Shown here piece after piece: positions 32,271-40,676 of a DNA stretch of 64,000 nucleotides. The position numbers were made by a program, and so were the translations under genes. Positions within the stretch are counted from its first letter, which is position 1, and the number at the start of each line of letters is the position of its first letter. The stretch covers positions 1 to 64,000 of IMG/VR virus record IMGVR_UViG_3300018414_000007, one strand, 5' to 3'. Under the pieces are notes generated by a model that did no database searches, was not told where the DNA came from, and saw only the letters and a list, made by a program, of their open reading frames with translations. This DNA comes from a virus.

Positions 32271-33103
32271 AAAAGTATAAATTAATTAAAGAATATCCGG
32301 GTTCACCTAAACTGGGAACTATAGTAGAACATGAAACTAAATGTGTATGTCCTAATTATAAAGTTAGTATAAATCAAGAAACTTGGATATTTGCAGAATC
32401 TAGTATACAGAATTTCCCTGAATTTTGGAAAGAGATAATAGGAAAAGAATATGAAATATTATCTTTTAAAATTAATGAGGATATATATAGTCATGTAATT
32501 ATACTAAATAAAACTCGAAAAGGATTTATGAATACATTAAACGGTTTATATTTATATGAAGAACAACTATTAACCAATAATGACTATAAAATATATTCAG
32601 TAAAACGTTTATCAGATGGAGAAGTGTTTACTATTGGTGATGGTATTAAATCTACTGAATGGTCTAAAAAAGATGATCAAGATATAATTACAAATATATG
32701 CATTTGTACTGAAGATCATAGTAAAGTATTTGGAAATTTAAAACCAAATAAAATAATTTTACAAACAGAAATAACTTGGCAATGTAATTTAGAATCTGCA
32801 ATTAAAGTTAAAAAACCATTATTTACTACAGAAGATGGAGTAGATATATTTGAAGGTGACACATTTAGTATAGTTTATTCTGATTTTTCTACTCATTACA
32901 ATGTAACCTTTAAAAATCTTATTAAACCATTTTGTAAGGTATTTTCAACAAAAGAAAAAGCAGAAGAATATATTTTATTAAATAAACCTGTTTTAACTTA
33001 TAATGATATCATTAATATTACTCAATTTATAACAGCAGTAGAAAGAGCGTGTGTATTAATTCAAACTGAAAAATTACTAAAACAAAAACTTAATATTAAA
33101 TAA
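32267..33103 (+). CDS. unknown protein
   Basis: 278 residues from the ATG at 32267 (MKKYKLIKEYPGSPKLGTIV); the frame to 32249 overlaps the previous gene and is not needed. Beta-rich with repeated blocks containing (K/R)-x-x-L-SDGEVFTIGDGI and a later DGVDIFEGDTFSIVY. The pattern SDG-VF-IGD recurs in small phage domains of unknown role. Helical C-terminus. Overlaps the previous stop by four bases. Confidence 0.55.
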   Translation: MKKYKLIKEYPGSPKLGTIVEHETKCVCPNYKVSINQETWIFAESSIQNFPEFWKEIIGKEYEILSFKINEDIYSHVIILNKTRKGFMNTLNGLYLYEEQLLTNNDYKIYSVKRLSDGEVFTIGDGIKSTEWSKKDDQDIITNICICTEDHSKVFGNLKPNKIILQTEITWQCNLESAIKVKKPLFTTEDGVDIFEGDTFSIVYSDFSTHYNVTFKNLIKPFCKVFSTKEKAEEYILLNKPVLTYNDIINITQFITAVERACVLIQTEKLLKQKLNIK

Positions 33104-33104
33104 C

Positions 33105-33482
33105 ATGAATGCAACAATAACAACTGGAATAATTTTATTAGCTACATTAATAGCTATTAATTTAACTTGTATAATAATCAATCATTTTGTAATTAAAGCG
33201 GAAATAAATGATATATTAGACAAGGATTTAAGAATAGATTTACTTCAATCTCTTCAACCTATTTATAAAATATTCTTTAAAAGGGTAATAATCTCAGCAA
33301 ATACAGATTATTTTAGTTGTAAAGAAGATTATATAAGATATTCAAGTTATTTAAATATTGAAGGATTGCAAGAAGATTTAAATAATTTTTATCATAAATC
33401 CAGAAGAAAAGAACATACAGATTATGAGTTATTTAATGAATTTAAAGAAAAGAAAGTTTTAGAAGTAGAAGAAATGTTTTGA
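33105..33482 (+). CDS. membrane-anchored protein
   Basis: 125 residues. MNATITTGIILLATLIAINL and TCIIINHF form one N-terminal membrane helix; the remaining about 95 residues are helical and charged (LDKDLRIDLLQSLQPIYKIF, ENLYDEL-like FNEFKEKKVLEVEEM). One base gap from the preceding gene. Its 3' end overlaps the -33 element of the promoter for the next gene. Confidence 0.5.
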   Translation: MNATITTGIILLATLIAINLTCIIINHFVIKAEINDILDKDLRIDLLQSLQPIYKIFFKRVIISANTDYFSCKEDYIRYSSYLNIEGLQEDLNNFYHKSRRKEHTDYELFNEFKEKKVLEVEEMF

Positions 33483-33509
33483 TTTTTCAATTATTTTATC
33501 GTATTTTTG
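33478..33509 (+). promoter_or_regulatory. Bacteroidetes-type promoter
   Basis: TTTG (33478-33481), exactly 20 bases, TATTTTTG (33502-33509); the next gene starts at 33530. Clear consensus promoter on the plus strand; it lets the membrane genes after it be read separately. Confidence 0.75.
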
Positions 33510-33529
33510 TATAATATTCCAATTATTTA

Positions 33530-33958
33530 ATGTATGAAATTAAAGACTTTACTAATCTCTTTACCTCTACTAAGCTATCTGAACTATTAATATTAGCAAT
33601 TCTAGTATTTTTAGGTGTTGCTGCAAGAATTAGTATAGATATTGAGATTAGTAAAAAGTCTTTTAAACAGATTAAATTTTTTCCTAGATATTTCTTAGCA
33701 TTAGTATTATCTTATGTTATTGAATTATATTTAGTGGAACATGAAGATGCAAGAAAATATTACGCAGAAATTATAATATTATTTTGTATCTTTGTAAATG
33801 ATCTTATTAAGTTTGTACTTAATAACACTGGTAGAATATTTATTTATATTTTAAGTGCCTTTACTAAAGGTGTATTTGATTTAAAGAAGTTTCTTGCTAA
33901 ATCTGAGAATAATGGAAACAAACCAATAAATAAAGAATTTGATAATAAAGAAGAATAA
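33530..33958 (+). CDS. holin-like multi-pass membrane protein
   Basis: 142 residues. Hydrophobic segments about 18-37 (ELLILAILVFLGVAARISID), 55-70, 85-105 and around 112-125, with a polar, charged C-terminus (NNGNKPINKEFDNKEE). Multi-helix with a charged tail is compatible with a class I holin. Its dedicated promoter and separation from the lysis operon make a holin call uncertain. Overlaps the next gene by one base. Confidence 0.5.
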   Translation: MYEIKDFTNLFTSTKLSELLILAILVFLGVAARISIDIEISKKSFKQIKFFPRYFLALVLSYVIELYLVEHEDARKYYAEIIILFCIFVNDLIKFVLNNTGRIFIYILSAFTKGVFDLKKFLAKSENNGNKPINKEFDNKEE

Positions 33959-34404
33959 TGTATTATGCAGGACAATTAATTGATATTTCTCTATGGTCTT
34001 GGTTACTTCTTATAATGATTAAGAGAGTAATATGTAGAGGCTTTGATATAAGATTAAATACAATAGTAACAGCTTTTAAACAACATAGCTTTATATCTAT
34101 TACAAGAGAAAAACTTCACAATCTAATCAAGAATCATCATTACTATAGTGAAATATTAATATTAATTGCATCAGCATTAATGGTAATAAGTATAAGTAAC
34201 GACTTATATTTATACAGTCATAATCTTATAGATAAGATACAAACACTAGATATATTTAAACAATTAGTATTTAGTAAACTTATTAGTATAGGATTAATTT
34301 TTAAGTTTAGACGATCTCAGCCTAAACTATTCAGTAACATAAAGGAGGAAATCAAAGATGCATACAATAAAATTGTTTCTCCCTTTTCAGAAGCAGTTCA
34401 TTGA
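33958..34404 (+). CDS. multi-pass membrane protein
   Basis: 148 residues with membrane segments near residues 8-22 (DISLWSWLLLIMIKRVI) and about 62-83 (ILILIASALMVISISNDL), a third near 100. Reads AAAGGAGG within its own end, which serves as the ribosome site for the overlapping downstream gene. No family recognised. Confidence 0.5.
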   Translation: MYYAGQLIDISLWSWLLLIMIKRVICRGFDIRLNTIVTAFKQHSFISITREKLHNLIKNHHYYSEILILIASALMVISISNDLYLYSHNLIDKIQTLDIFKQLVFSKLISIGLIFKFRRSQPKLFSNIKEEIKDAYNKIVSPFSEAVH

Positions 34405-34510
34405 CCTTGGAGAAGGTAAAGATTTAGAAGCAACTGCAATACAATCACAGAAAAAACTTTTAGAACAAAATATATTATCTTGGATAATATACATACGTAA
34501 TGAGGATTAA
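34358..34510 (+). CDS. 50-aa helical protein
   Basis: ATG at 34358 preceded by AAGGAGGAAATCAAAG (a strong Shine-Dalgarno site). TAA ends at 34510. MHTIKLFLPFQKQFIDLGEG then KDLEATAIQSQKKLLEQNIL. It overlaps the upstream gene by 47 bases in another frame. The clear ribosome site supports it. Role unknown. Confidence 0.6.
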   Translation: MHTIKLFLPFQKQFIDLGEGKDLEATAIQSQKKLLEQNILSWIIYIRNED

Positions 34511-34526
34511 TAGTCCTCTTTTTTAT
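34502..34526 (+). terminator. rho-independent-like terminator
   Basis: GAGGA (34502-34506) pairs with TCCTC (34514-34518), followed by TTTTTTATTTT. Ends the small-gene unit at 34510. Confidence 0.6.
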
Positions 34527-34535
34527 TTTATATAT

Positions 34536-34670
34536 ATGAGTAAATCAAGTAGAAAAAGAAAAGCACAGAGGAGATTAGACTCTAAGATGGGTAATTATGA
34601 TAAATTTGGAGGTAAGTCTCCTTATAGTGGTCATAAATTAAATAAACCAGGAAGTAAACAAATTAAATAG
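34536..34670 (+). CDS. 44-aa basic protein
   Basis: ATG at 34536, TAG ending at 34670: MSKSSRKRKAQRRLDSKMGN then YDKFGGKSPYSGHKLNKPGS. Strongly basic and glycine-rich, probably disordered and nucleic-acid-binding. Immediately after the terminator. Confidence 0.5.
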   Translation: MSKSSRKRKAQRRLDSKMGNYDKFGGKSPYSGHKLNKPGSKQIK

Positions 34671-34672
34671 AA

Positions 34673-35197
34673 ATGGGATCAACAATTTTAAATAATATAA
34701 CAGACACACCTTATTATATAAATTGGTTAAAAGATCAAGATTTTGTACAAAATTTCCATAAAACAATTATAAATCAAAATACATACCAATCACAAATAAA
34801 TAATACTATGGCAAAAGCAGTAAAAGAAGAAGGAGAACCCGCTCCTTCAGAAGAAAATAAAGGTAAAAAATGTTTTAGAGATTTAAAAATAGGTGATGAA
34901 TATTACCAAACAATACCTACTACTGGTATGTTATCAGTTATTAAAGTAACTTCTTTAGTTAAGTATGATGATAAAAGAGTTGTAGTTAATGGTAGTCATA
35001 CAGTTAATTTTGAGAATACACTACACAACGCAACTACTTTTATAGTATATTTAGATAAAGATGAAGCTGAATTTTCTATTATAGAAGGTTTAGAAAAGAA
35101 ATTAGAACAAGAGGTAAAAGATCTTGTGATAAGAGAACAATCTTTAAAAGAAAAAACTCAAAGACTTGAAGAATTAAAAAATAAATTTAAAAAATAA
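34673..35197 (+). CDS. unknown protein with coiled-coil tail
   Basis: 174 residues from 34673; an alternative ATG at 34808 would give a shorter protein starting MAKAVKEEGEPAPSEENKG. A central beta domain (GKKCFRDLKIGDEYYQTIPT, TTGMLSVIKVTSLVKYDDKR) is followed by a long heptad-patterned end (LEKKLEQEVKDLVIREQSLK, LEELKNKFKK). Possibly binds nucleic acid or a partner. No family recognised. It opens the DNA-metabolism arm. Confidence 0.5.
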   Translation: MGSTILNNITDTPYYINWLKDQDFVQNFHKTIINQNTYQSQINNTMAKAVKEEGEPAPSEENKGKKCFRDLKIGDEYYQTIPTTGMLSVIKVTSLVKYDDKRVVVNGSHTVNFENTLHNATTFIVYLDKDEAEFSIIEGLEKKLEQEVKDLVIREQSLKEKTQRLEELKNKFKK

Positions 35198-35220
35198 AAA
35201 CAAATAAAACTTTCATTAAC

Positions 35221-35544
35221 ATGGAAAAAAATAATAACTCTATATTCTTCTTCTATCCAGATGCAGAAGAAGGTCAACCAAGAAAAGTAATTGCTGGAGT
35301 ATTTAACTCTAATACTAATACTCTTATAATTGCTAAATCAGAATGTTCTCCTAAAGACAACTTCTGTAAAGATAAAGGTAGGAAGATTGCATTAGGTAGA
35401 GCCTTATGTAATAGAGAAATTAAAGTTAAAGAGTATAAAGGTAAACAATCTAAAACAAATAAAAATTTGTTACCAAGAATCTTTAACTTAGAATCTGCTG
35501 AAAAACCACAACAAAAATTCATTCAAATAGCAAAATCACTTTAA
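35221..35544 (+). CDS. unknown protein
   Basis: 107 residues: MEKNNNSIFFFYPDAEEGQP then IIAKSECSPKDNFCKDKGRK and a basic C-terminal region LPRIFNLESAEKPQQKFIQI. Two Cys residues. No motif recognised. Sits between two genes of unknown function, ahead of DNA polymerase. Confidence 0.5.
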   Translation: MEKNNNSIFFFYPDAEEGQPRKVIAGVFNSNTNTLIIAKSECSPKDNFCKDKGRKIALGRALCNREIKVKEYKGKQSKTNKNLLPRIFNLESAEKPQQKFIQIAKSL

Positions 35545-35545
35545 C

Positions 35546-36265
35546 ATGGCTAGGCTACAAGATATAGAAAAAATAATAGATAACTACGAAGAGAAGTTAA
35601 GAAAAGAAAAGCCTTTAAAAGCGTATAGTCATAGTAACAATTCTCTTGAATTAGAATCTGTACCTTATAATAAAACAGATTTAAAAAGCTTTATCATAGA
35701 CTTCTTTAAAGACAATCATGGATACAATCCTAAACCTTGTTTTGCTAGAACTATTCAAACTAGAGAAGGGAAAGAAGAAACAACTAGTAGAGGACAAAGA
35801 AGAACTGCTGGAGATATATTCAGGTTTGCATTAAGATATTATTCTGATGATATTACTTTATATGATGTTATGGAAATATTATATGATTTAGTACAAAATG
35901 AATATAAATTTCAGACTCCTAACAGTAATAGTGATTATGCTACTCTTTATATGAATATTTGTAGTACTATTTATAGAAGGGTATTTAATTTATCACCTGG
36001 TTATAAAGGAAAATATAAATTTGATTCTAGTAATCAATATTATACTGATACTAGCACTAGTTCTATTAGAAATGAATTTCATATATTTGGATCTGATTAC
36101 ACTTTACTTTTTGATACTAAAGAAGGTAAGGAATTAGTTTCAAGTAAACGTAATGAAATTGTTATTCCTGCTAATATGACTAGTGAAGAGCTAGATAGGT
36201 TAGTTATGGAAAAACTAAAAAAATTGAAATCTCCAATAAAATTGGATAAAGTAGGTTATTTCTAA
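35546..36265 (+). CDS. unknown protein before DNA polymerase
   Basis: 239 residues. Starts MARLQDIEKIIDNYEEKLRK; contains LKSFIIDFFKDNHGYNPKPC, RGQRRTAGDIFRFALRYYSD and a late LLFDTKEGKELVSSKRNEIV. Rather like a helical regulator with a mixed core; no family recognised. Its end is followed by a hairpin that masks the ribosome site of DNA polymerase, so the expression of the two may be linked. Confidence 0.5.
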   Translation: MARLQDIEKIIDNYEEKLRKEKPLKAYSHSNNSLELESVPYNKTDLKSFIIDFFKDNHGYNPKPCFARTIQTREGKEETTSRGQRRTAGDIFRFALRYYSDDITLYDVMEILYDLVQNEYKFQTPNSNSDYATLYMNICSTIYRRVFNLSPGYKGKYKFDSSNQYYTDTSTSSIRNEFHIFGSDYTLLFDTKEGKELVSSKRNEIVIPANMTSEELDRLVMEKLKKLKSPIKLDKVGYF

Positions 36266-36270
36266 ACTAT

Positions 36271-36303
36271 CTCCTCCAATAAAGCGTTAAAAAGGAGGTA
36301 GAT
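36271..36303 (+). promoter_or_regulatory. hairpin masking the DNA polymerase ribosome site
   Basis: CCTCC (36273-36277) pairs with the Shine-Dalgarno GGAGG (36294-36298); with T36299 bulged the stem extends by TCT/AGA and one more pair through 36303. The loop is AATAAAGCGTTAAAAA. The hairpin includes the probable start codon of DNA polymerase. It likely limits translation of the polymerase. Confidence 0.5.
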
Positions 36304-38191
36304 TATAGAAAGTAAAATAAATTTTGTAGGTCCAGAGGATTTATACAAAGAGGAAGGTAATCAACTATATGATCTAAAATCTATAGAAGATTGCCTTTCT
36401 TGGTTAAAGACATTATCATCAGTATCTTTAGATACAGAAACAGAAGGATTTTTTAATTTTAAGAATAAAATTATAATGCTTCAGTTATCTGACGGTAAAG
36501 AAGTTTGGGTGATAGATGTAAGAGGAAAAGAATACTATAATAAGTTAAAACCTGTATTAGAAAGTATTTTAGTATTAGGTCAAAATTTAAAGTTTGATTA
36601 CAAATTCTTAAAATTTGAAGGAATAGAACTAAATAATATATATGATACATTCTTAGCTGAATGTGCTTTAACTAACGGTCTTACTGAAAGGCAATTAGGA
36701 TTAGGAGCTATTGCTAAGAAGTATTTAGATGTTAATTTAGATAAATCTGTTAGAAATCAATTTATAGGATTAGAAGGTAAACCCTTTACATTCAAACAAA
36801 TTATATATGGTGCAGAAGATGTACTGTATTTACATAAAATAAGAGAATTACAATTACAGAAAGCAGCAGAGTTAGATCTAGTAGATTATATACTATTAGA
36901 ATGTCAAGCTTGTCTTGCAATCAGTGATATTGAATATAATGGTCTTGGATTTAATCCTCAAGCTTGGTTAGATTTAGCTAAAAAGGTAAATAGTAATATA
37001 CCTCAGCTAGAATTAGAATTAGATCAGTTTATATTATCTGAACCAAAGAAGTATTATAAGTTTATTAACCAAACTCCTCAATTAGATATATTTGGAGGTG
37101 AAAGTAGAAGAGTATTAGTTGAATGGAGTAGTCCTACACAAATGCTTAAGCTACTTAAAGTAGTCTTAAATGATCCAAATTTAGAAAAGACTGAGGAAAA
37201 AGAAATTGCTAAATATCAATTTGATTATCCATTTATTAGTAAATTCATAGATTATAAGAAAGAAGCTAAACTTGCTTCTACTTATGGTGAAGATTTTATT
37301 AAGTATGTTAATCCTGTTACAGGTAGAATCCATAGTGATTTTTGGCAGATTCTAGTTACTAGTAGAGTTAGTTCTAATAATCCTAATTTACAAAACCTTC
37401 CAGCTAAAAATGATTATTTAAATTGTTTTGTAGCAGATAAAGGTAAGAAAATAATAGGTATAGATTACAAAGGACAAGAAGCAAGAATAGCTGCTTGTTT
37501 TAGTAAAGAAGCTACTTGGTTAGATGCTATTAAAGATGATAAAGACTTACATGGTGAAGTTGCTAAGCTTATGTTTAATATTACAGATGCTGAAGTAAGA
37601 AATAAACCAGATTTTCTTAGAGGTAAATCTTATAGAGATATAGCTAAGAATATTAACTTTATGGCTTTATTTGGTGGTACTAAATGGAAGTTAAGTAAAA
37701 TGCTTTTGTGTAGCTTAGATGAAGCTCAGGATCTATTAGACAGATACTTTTCTGCAACTAAGAACTTACAAGTATATTTAAATAAATGTGCTTCTTATGG
37801 CCTTAAAAGAGGTTATATAAGAAGTGGTAAACCATATAGTGCTATTAGATGGTTTGAGAATTGGAAAGAAAATTTAGATATTTATAAAGACTCTAAAATT
37901 ATTGGAGAAATTACAAGAAACTGTTTTAATAGTCCAATTCAATCTACTGCAGCTATTACTACTAAATTAGCATTAATTAAACTAAGAGATTATATAAAAG
38001 ATAATTCTTTGTCTAACAAAGTAAAGATTATTCATGTAGTTCATGATGCAATATATACTGAAGTAGATGATGATATTTGTAATGAATTTGCAGAAATTCA
38101 ATCAAATATAATGAAAAAGGCTGGTAAAGTATTCATACAAGATTTAATTATGGATACAGATATAACCATAGATATATATTGGAAAAAATAA
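36302..38191 (+). CDS. family A DNA polymerase
   Basis: About 629 residues. A 3'-5' exonuclease domain: SLDTETEGFF (exo I), LGQNLKFDYKFLKFEGI (exo II), then GAEDVLYLHKI (exo III). The polymerase domain has motif A in GIDYKGQEARIAACF, motif B in YRDIAKNINFMALFGG, and motif C in IIHVVHDAIYTEVDD. The first in-frame ATG (36476) lies inside the exo domain. The frame opens just after TAG at 36299-36301, and the only start candidates are ATT 36302 or ATA 36305, right after AAGGAGG. It copies the phage genome. Confidence 0.88.
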   Translation: MIESKINFVGPEDLYKEEGNQLYDLKSIEDCLSWLKTLSSVSLDTETEGFFNFKNKIIMLQLSDGKEVWVIDVRGKEYYNKLKPVLESILVLGQNLKFDYKFLKFEGIELNNIYDTFLAECALTNGLTERQLGLGAIAKKYLDVNLDKSVRNQFIGLEGKPFTFKQIIYGAEDVLYLHKIRELQLQKAAELDLVDYILLECQACLAISDIEYNGLGFNPQAWLDLAKKVNSNIPQLELELDQFILSEPKKYYKFINQTPQLDIFGGESRRVLVEWSSPTQMLKLLKVVLNDPNLEKTEEKEIAKYQFDYPFISKFIDYKKEAKLASTYGEDFIKYVNPVTGRIHSDFWQILVTSRVSSNNPNLQNLPAKNDYLNCFVADKGKKIIGIDYKGQEARIAACFSKEATWLDAIKDDKDLHGEVAKLMFNITDAEVRNKPDFLRGKSYRDIAKNINFMALFGGTKWKLSKMLLCSLDEAQDLLDRYFSATKNLQVYLNKCASYGLKRGYIRSGKPYSAIRWFENWKENLDIYKDSKIIGEITRNCFNSPIQSTAAITTKLALIKLRDYIKDNSLSNKVKIIHVVHDAIYTEVDDDICNEFAEIQSNIMKKAGKVFIQDLIMDTDITIDIYWKK

Positions 38192-38209
38192 ATATTAAAT
38201 TAAAAAATA

Positions 38210-39853
38210 ATGCAAATAAGAAATAAAAAAAGAAAGGCATTAGAAGCAGAAATACAAAGAGAAAAAGACCCCAACTTTAACCCTGTAGAACATATAGTAG
38301 TAAACTCATTAGAGTATATTTTTGGTAAAGATCCTTCTGAATGGGGGATTTTATGTAAACCAATTGAAACTGTAGTTTCATATATGTGGGAAGAAAAGAA
38401 AAGAAAGCCTTTACATAAAAGGTTAAAACCTAAAAAGAATTTTCCTACTAATAGTCCTTCTACTAGTTTTGAACCAGTAAGCGTAACTTTTAGTTCAGGA
38501 ACATCTACAATAATATCTTCAACACCTAGTTGGGAATTAACAGAATCTTCTGATCAAGAAGAATCAATTGTAGATATTGAATTTGATGGAGAAGAATCTA
38601 CTTCTATTACTGATCATGGTGTAATTACAGCTACTGATGCACAAAAATTTAATTACTATACTCATGATGCTAAGTTGTCAAATCTTAATCTTGGAGAATT
38701 ACAAGAGTATATAAATATATTATATAAGTATATTAATAAAGCTAACCAAAGAATAGAGCATTATAGTAATATAATGTTAACTAGTCCTAATCCTGCAATT
38801 AATGAATTAAGAAACAGTTCAATTTCAAATAGAGACGAACTTCTTAATAAATTAAATCTTATTAAAATCTATATAAGTAATTTTAAAGAAAGTGTTGTTA
38901 AACAACCATTAGAAGAGATAAATAAAAAGGAATCTTTTAATGATAAGATTAAACAGGGATTTAGATCTTTTTATTCAGCTACACTTGGATATCCTACTGT
39001 TATAAAGGGTTATATAATCAATGATAAAATATTTACTAATAATAGTGAATTAGCTTTATATGCAAGTACTAATAAAATACTTTGGGATCTTACAAAAATG
39101 ATTTTAAGGGTTTCAAGATTCAATTATGAAACAAATGAAATTGAAACTAAAACTAAAATTGTTTCATTTAAACCTTTAAGTAAAGTTAAAGAAAGTTTAA
39201 TACTTTCAGTACTACCTTTATTAGTAGATTTTAAAATCTGTTCATTTAAAAATAGTAACAATTTCTTTAATGATAAGATAGATAGAGAAAAGTTTCTTTA
39301 TACTAAAACTCCATTTTGGAAAGTTAAAACAGTTAAATCCTTAATTGGTAAAAACAGATTAAGTAATTCCGTAGTTTCTATTGAAAATCCAGATAAAGGA
39401 GATGAAATTTACTTTTTATTAGGTGATTGTAAAGTAGAAAATAAAGAACTTTGTGGTTATAGTATACCAATGGATAAGACTATAACTATAAATTCTATAG
39501 TAAAAGTAAAGGATAGTAAAATATCTAAATATAATTTAAAACAAGTAACAAATACAGAGGCTGAAGTTATCTCTATTAAACCAAATTCTTCTAGTAAAAA
39601 GATATCTAAGAATTCTAATAATCATAGATTGGATATTATAACTATTAGAAATAGATTTAAAGAGATGAAAGTCTATGCACAAGATCTAAAATTTATTAAA
39701 AACAAATCAATTAAAACAAATGACAGCAGTATTAAAAAAGAAAGTGGTAATAAAGAGCCTTACCACGGAATCTCCAAAGACTGGTTTGAAAGTACAATCC
39801 AAAATATCTACCAAAGTGAGTACATCCAATACACATCCAGTCCAAACTTCTAA
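38210..39853 (+). CDS. large unknown protein after DNA polymerase
   Basis: 547 residues. Basic N-terminus (MQIRNKKRKALEAEIQREKD), an S/T-rich disordered part (about 85-130, SVTFSSGTSTIISSTP), a coiled-coil stretch (YINILYKYINKANQRIEHYS), then mixed structure with YFLLGDCKVENKELCGYSIP. The C-terminus overlaps the next gene by 134 bases. No motif. Its place beside DNA polymerase and the ligase block leaves the role open. Confidence 0.5.
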   Translation: MQIRNKKRKALEAEIQREKDPNFNPVEHIVVNSLEYIFGKDPSEWGILCKPIETVVSYMWEEKKRKPLHKRLKPKKNFPTNSPSTSFEPVSVTFSSGTSTIISSTPSWELTESSDQEESIVDIEFDGEESTSITDHGVITATDAQKFNYYTHDAKLSNLNLGELQEYINILYKYINKANQRIEHYSNIMLTSPNPAINELRNSSISNRDELLNKLNLIKIYISNFKESVVKQPLEEINKKESFNDKIKQGFRSFYSATLGYPTVIKGYIINDKIFTNNSELALYASTNKILWDLTKMILRVSRFNYETNEIETKTKIVSFKPLSKVKESLILSVLPLLVDFKICSFKNSNNFFNDKIDREKFLYTKTPFWKVKTVKSLIGKNRLSNSVVSIENPDKGDEIYFLLGDCKVENKELCGYSIPMDKTITINSIVKVKDSKISKYNLKQVTNTEAEVISIKPNSSSKKISKNSNNHRLDIITIRNRFKEMKVYAQDLKFIKNKSIKTNDSSIKKESGNKEPYHGISKDWFESTIQNIYQSEYIQYTSSPNF

Positions 39854-40664
39854 AATTCCTACTTATCGTCCACAAGTAAGAAGTAGACATCCTTCACATA
39901 ATGGATTAAGGACATTATTAGCTAAATTACCTTTTAAATCTTTAATTAGATTTGGAAGTACTACCGAAGTAAATGATGGTATAAAAAGAGTAGAACTTAA
40001 TTCTCCTGAAGCTATTAGAAAAAGTAGTAATAAACTACTTATGAAACAAAGCTTCTCTGAAGGTAATGTTAAAACAGCAGATTGGACTAATCAAGTTGCT
40101 AATGTACCTGCAATTACAGAAAACTGGAAATATAAGTGTGTAATCAAAAAGCATTTTGGTAGTAGAGGTGAAGGTAATACTTTAGTATCTACTCAAAAGG
40201 AGTTTGATTTGTTTATGAAGGGTAAAAGTGCTTCTGAATATATATTTGAGAGATTCTATAATTATGATAGAGAATACAGACTTCATGTAAATGAAGATGG
40301 TTGTTATTATACTTGTAGAAAAGCATTAAAATCAGATACTCCAGAAAGCTCTAAATGGTTTAAAAATGATAGTAATTGTGTTTGGTATTTAGAAACTAAT
40401 CCAAGCTTTGATAAACCAGTAAATTGGGATAGTGTTGTTAGTCAGAGTGTTAAAGCTCTTAAAGCAGTAGGATTAGACTTTGGAGCAGTTGATTTGAGAA
40501 TTCAATCAGCTAAAGATTCAAAAGGTAGAGTTAGGGAAGATCCTGACTTTATTGTAATTGAAATTAATAGTGCTCCAAGTTTGAATGATAGTGAAAGTAT
40601 TGTATTTGCTAAATACTTAGAAGTACTTCCTACCATGTTAAAGAAAAAGTTTTTAAAAAGTTAA
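39720..40664 (+). CDS. ATP-grasp ligase
   Basis: 314 residues. N-terminal lead rich in S, T and R (about 60 residues, probably disordered), then LIRFGSTTEVNDG with VELNSPEAIRKSSNKLLMKQ, the N-terminal domain of phage-type ATP-grasp proteins. The lid has CVIKKHFGSRGEGNTLV. Catalytic residues lie in FGAVDLRIQSAKD and FIVIEINSAPSLND (Mg-binding Glu/Asn). ATP-grasp enzymes join a carboxylate to an amine through acyl-phosphate. It leads the amide-forming gene block. The start at ATG 39720 overlaps the previous gene by 134 bases. Confidence 0.8.
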   Translation: MTAVLKKKVVIKSLTTESPKTGLKVQSKISTKVSTSNTHPVQTSKIPTYRPQVRSRHPSHNGLRTLLAKLPFKSLIRFGSTTEVNDGIKRVELNSPEAIRKSSNKLLMKQSFSEGNVKTADWTNQVANVPAITENWKYKCVIKKHFGSRGEGNTLVSTQKEFDLFMKGKSASEYIFERFYNYDREYRLHVNEDGCYYTCRKALKSDTPESSKWFKNDSNCVWYLETNPSFDKPVNWDSVVSQSVKALKAVGLDFGAVDLRIQSAKDSKGRVREDPDFIVIEINSAPSLNDSESIVFAKYLEVLPTMLKKKFLKS

Positions 40665-40676
40665 TATAAAAGAATA

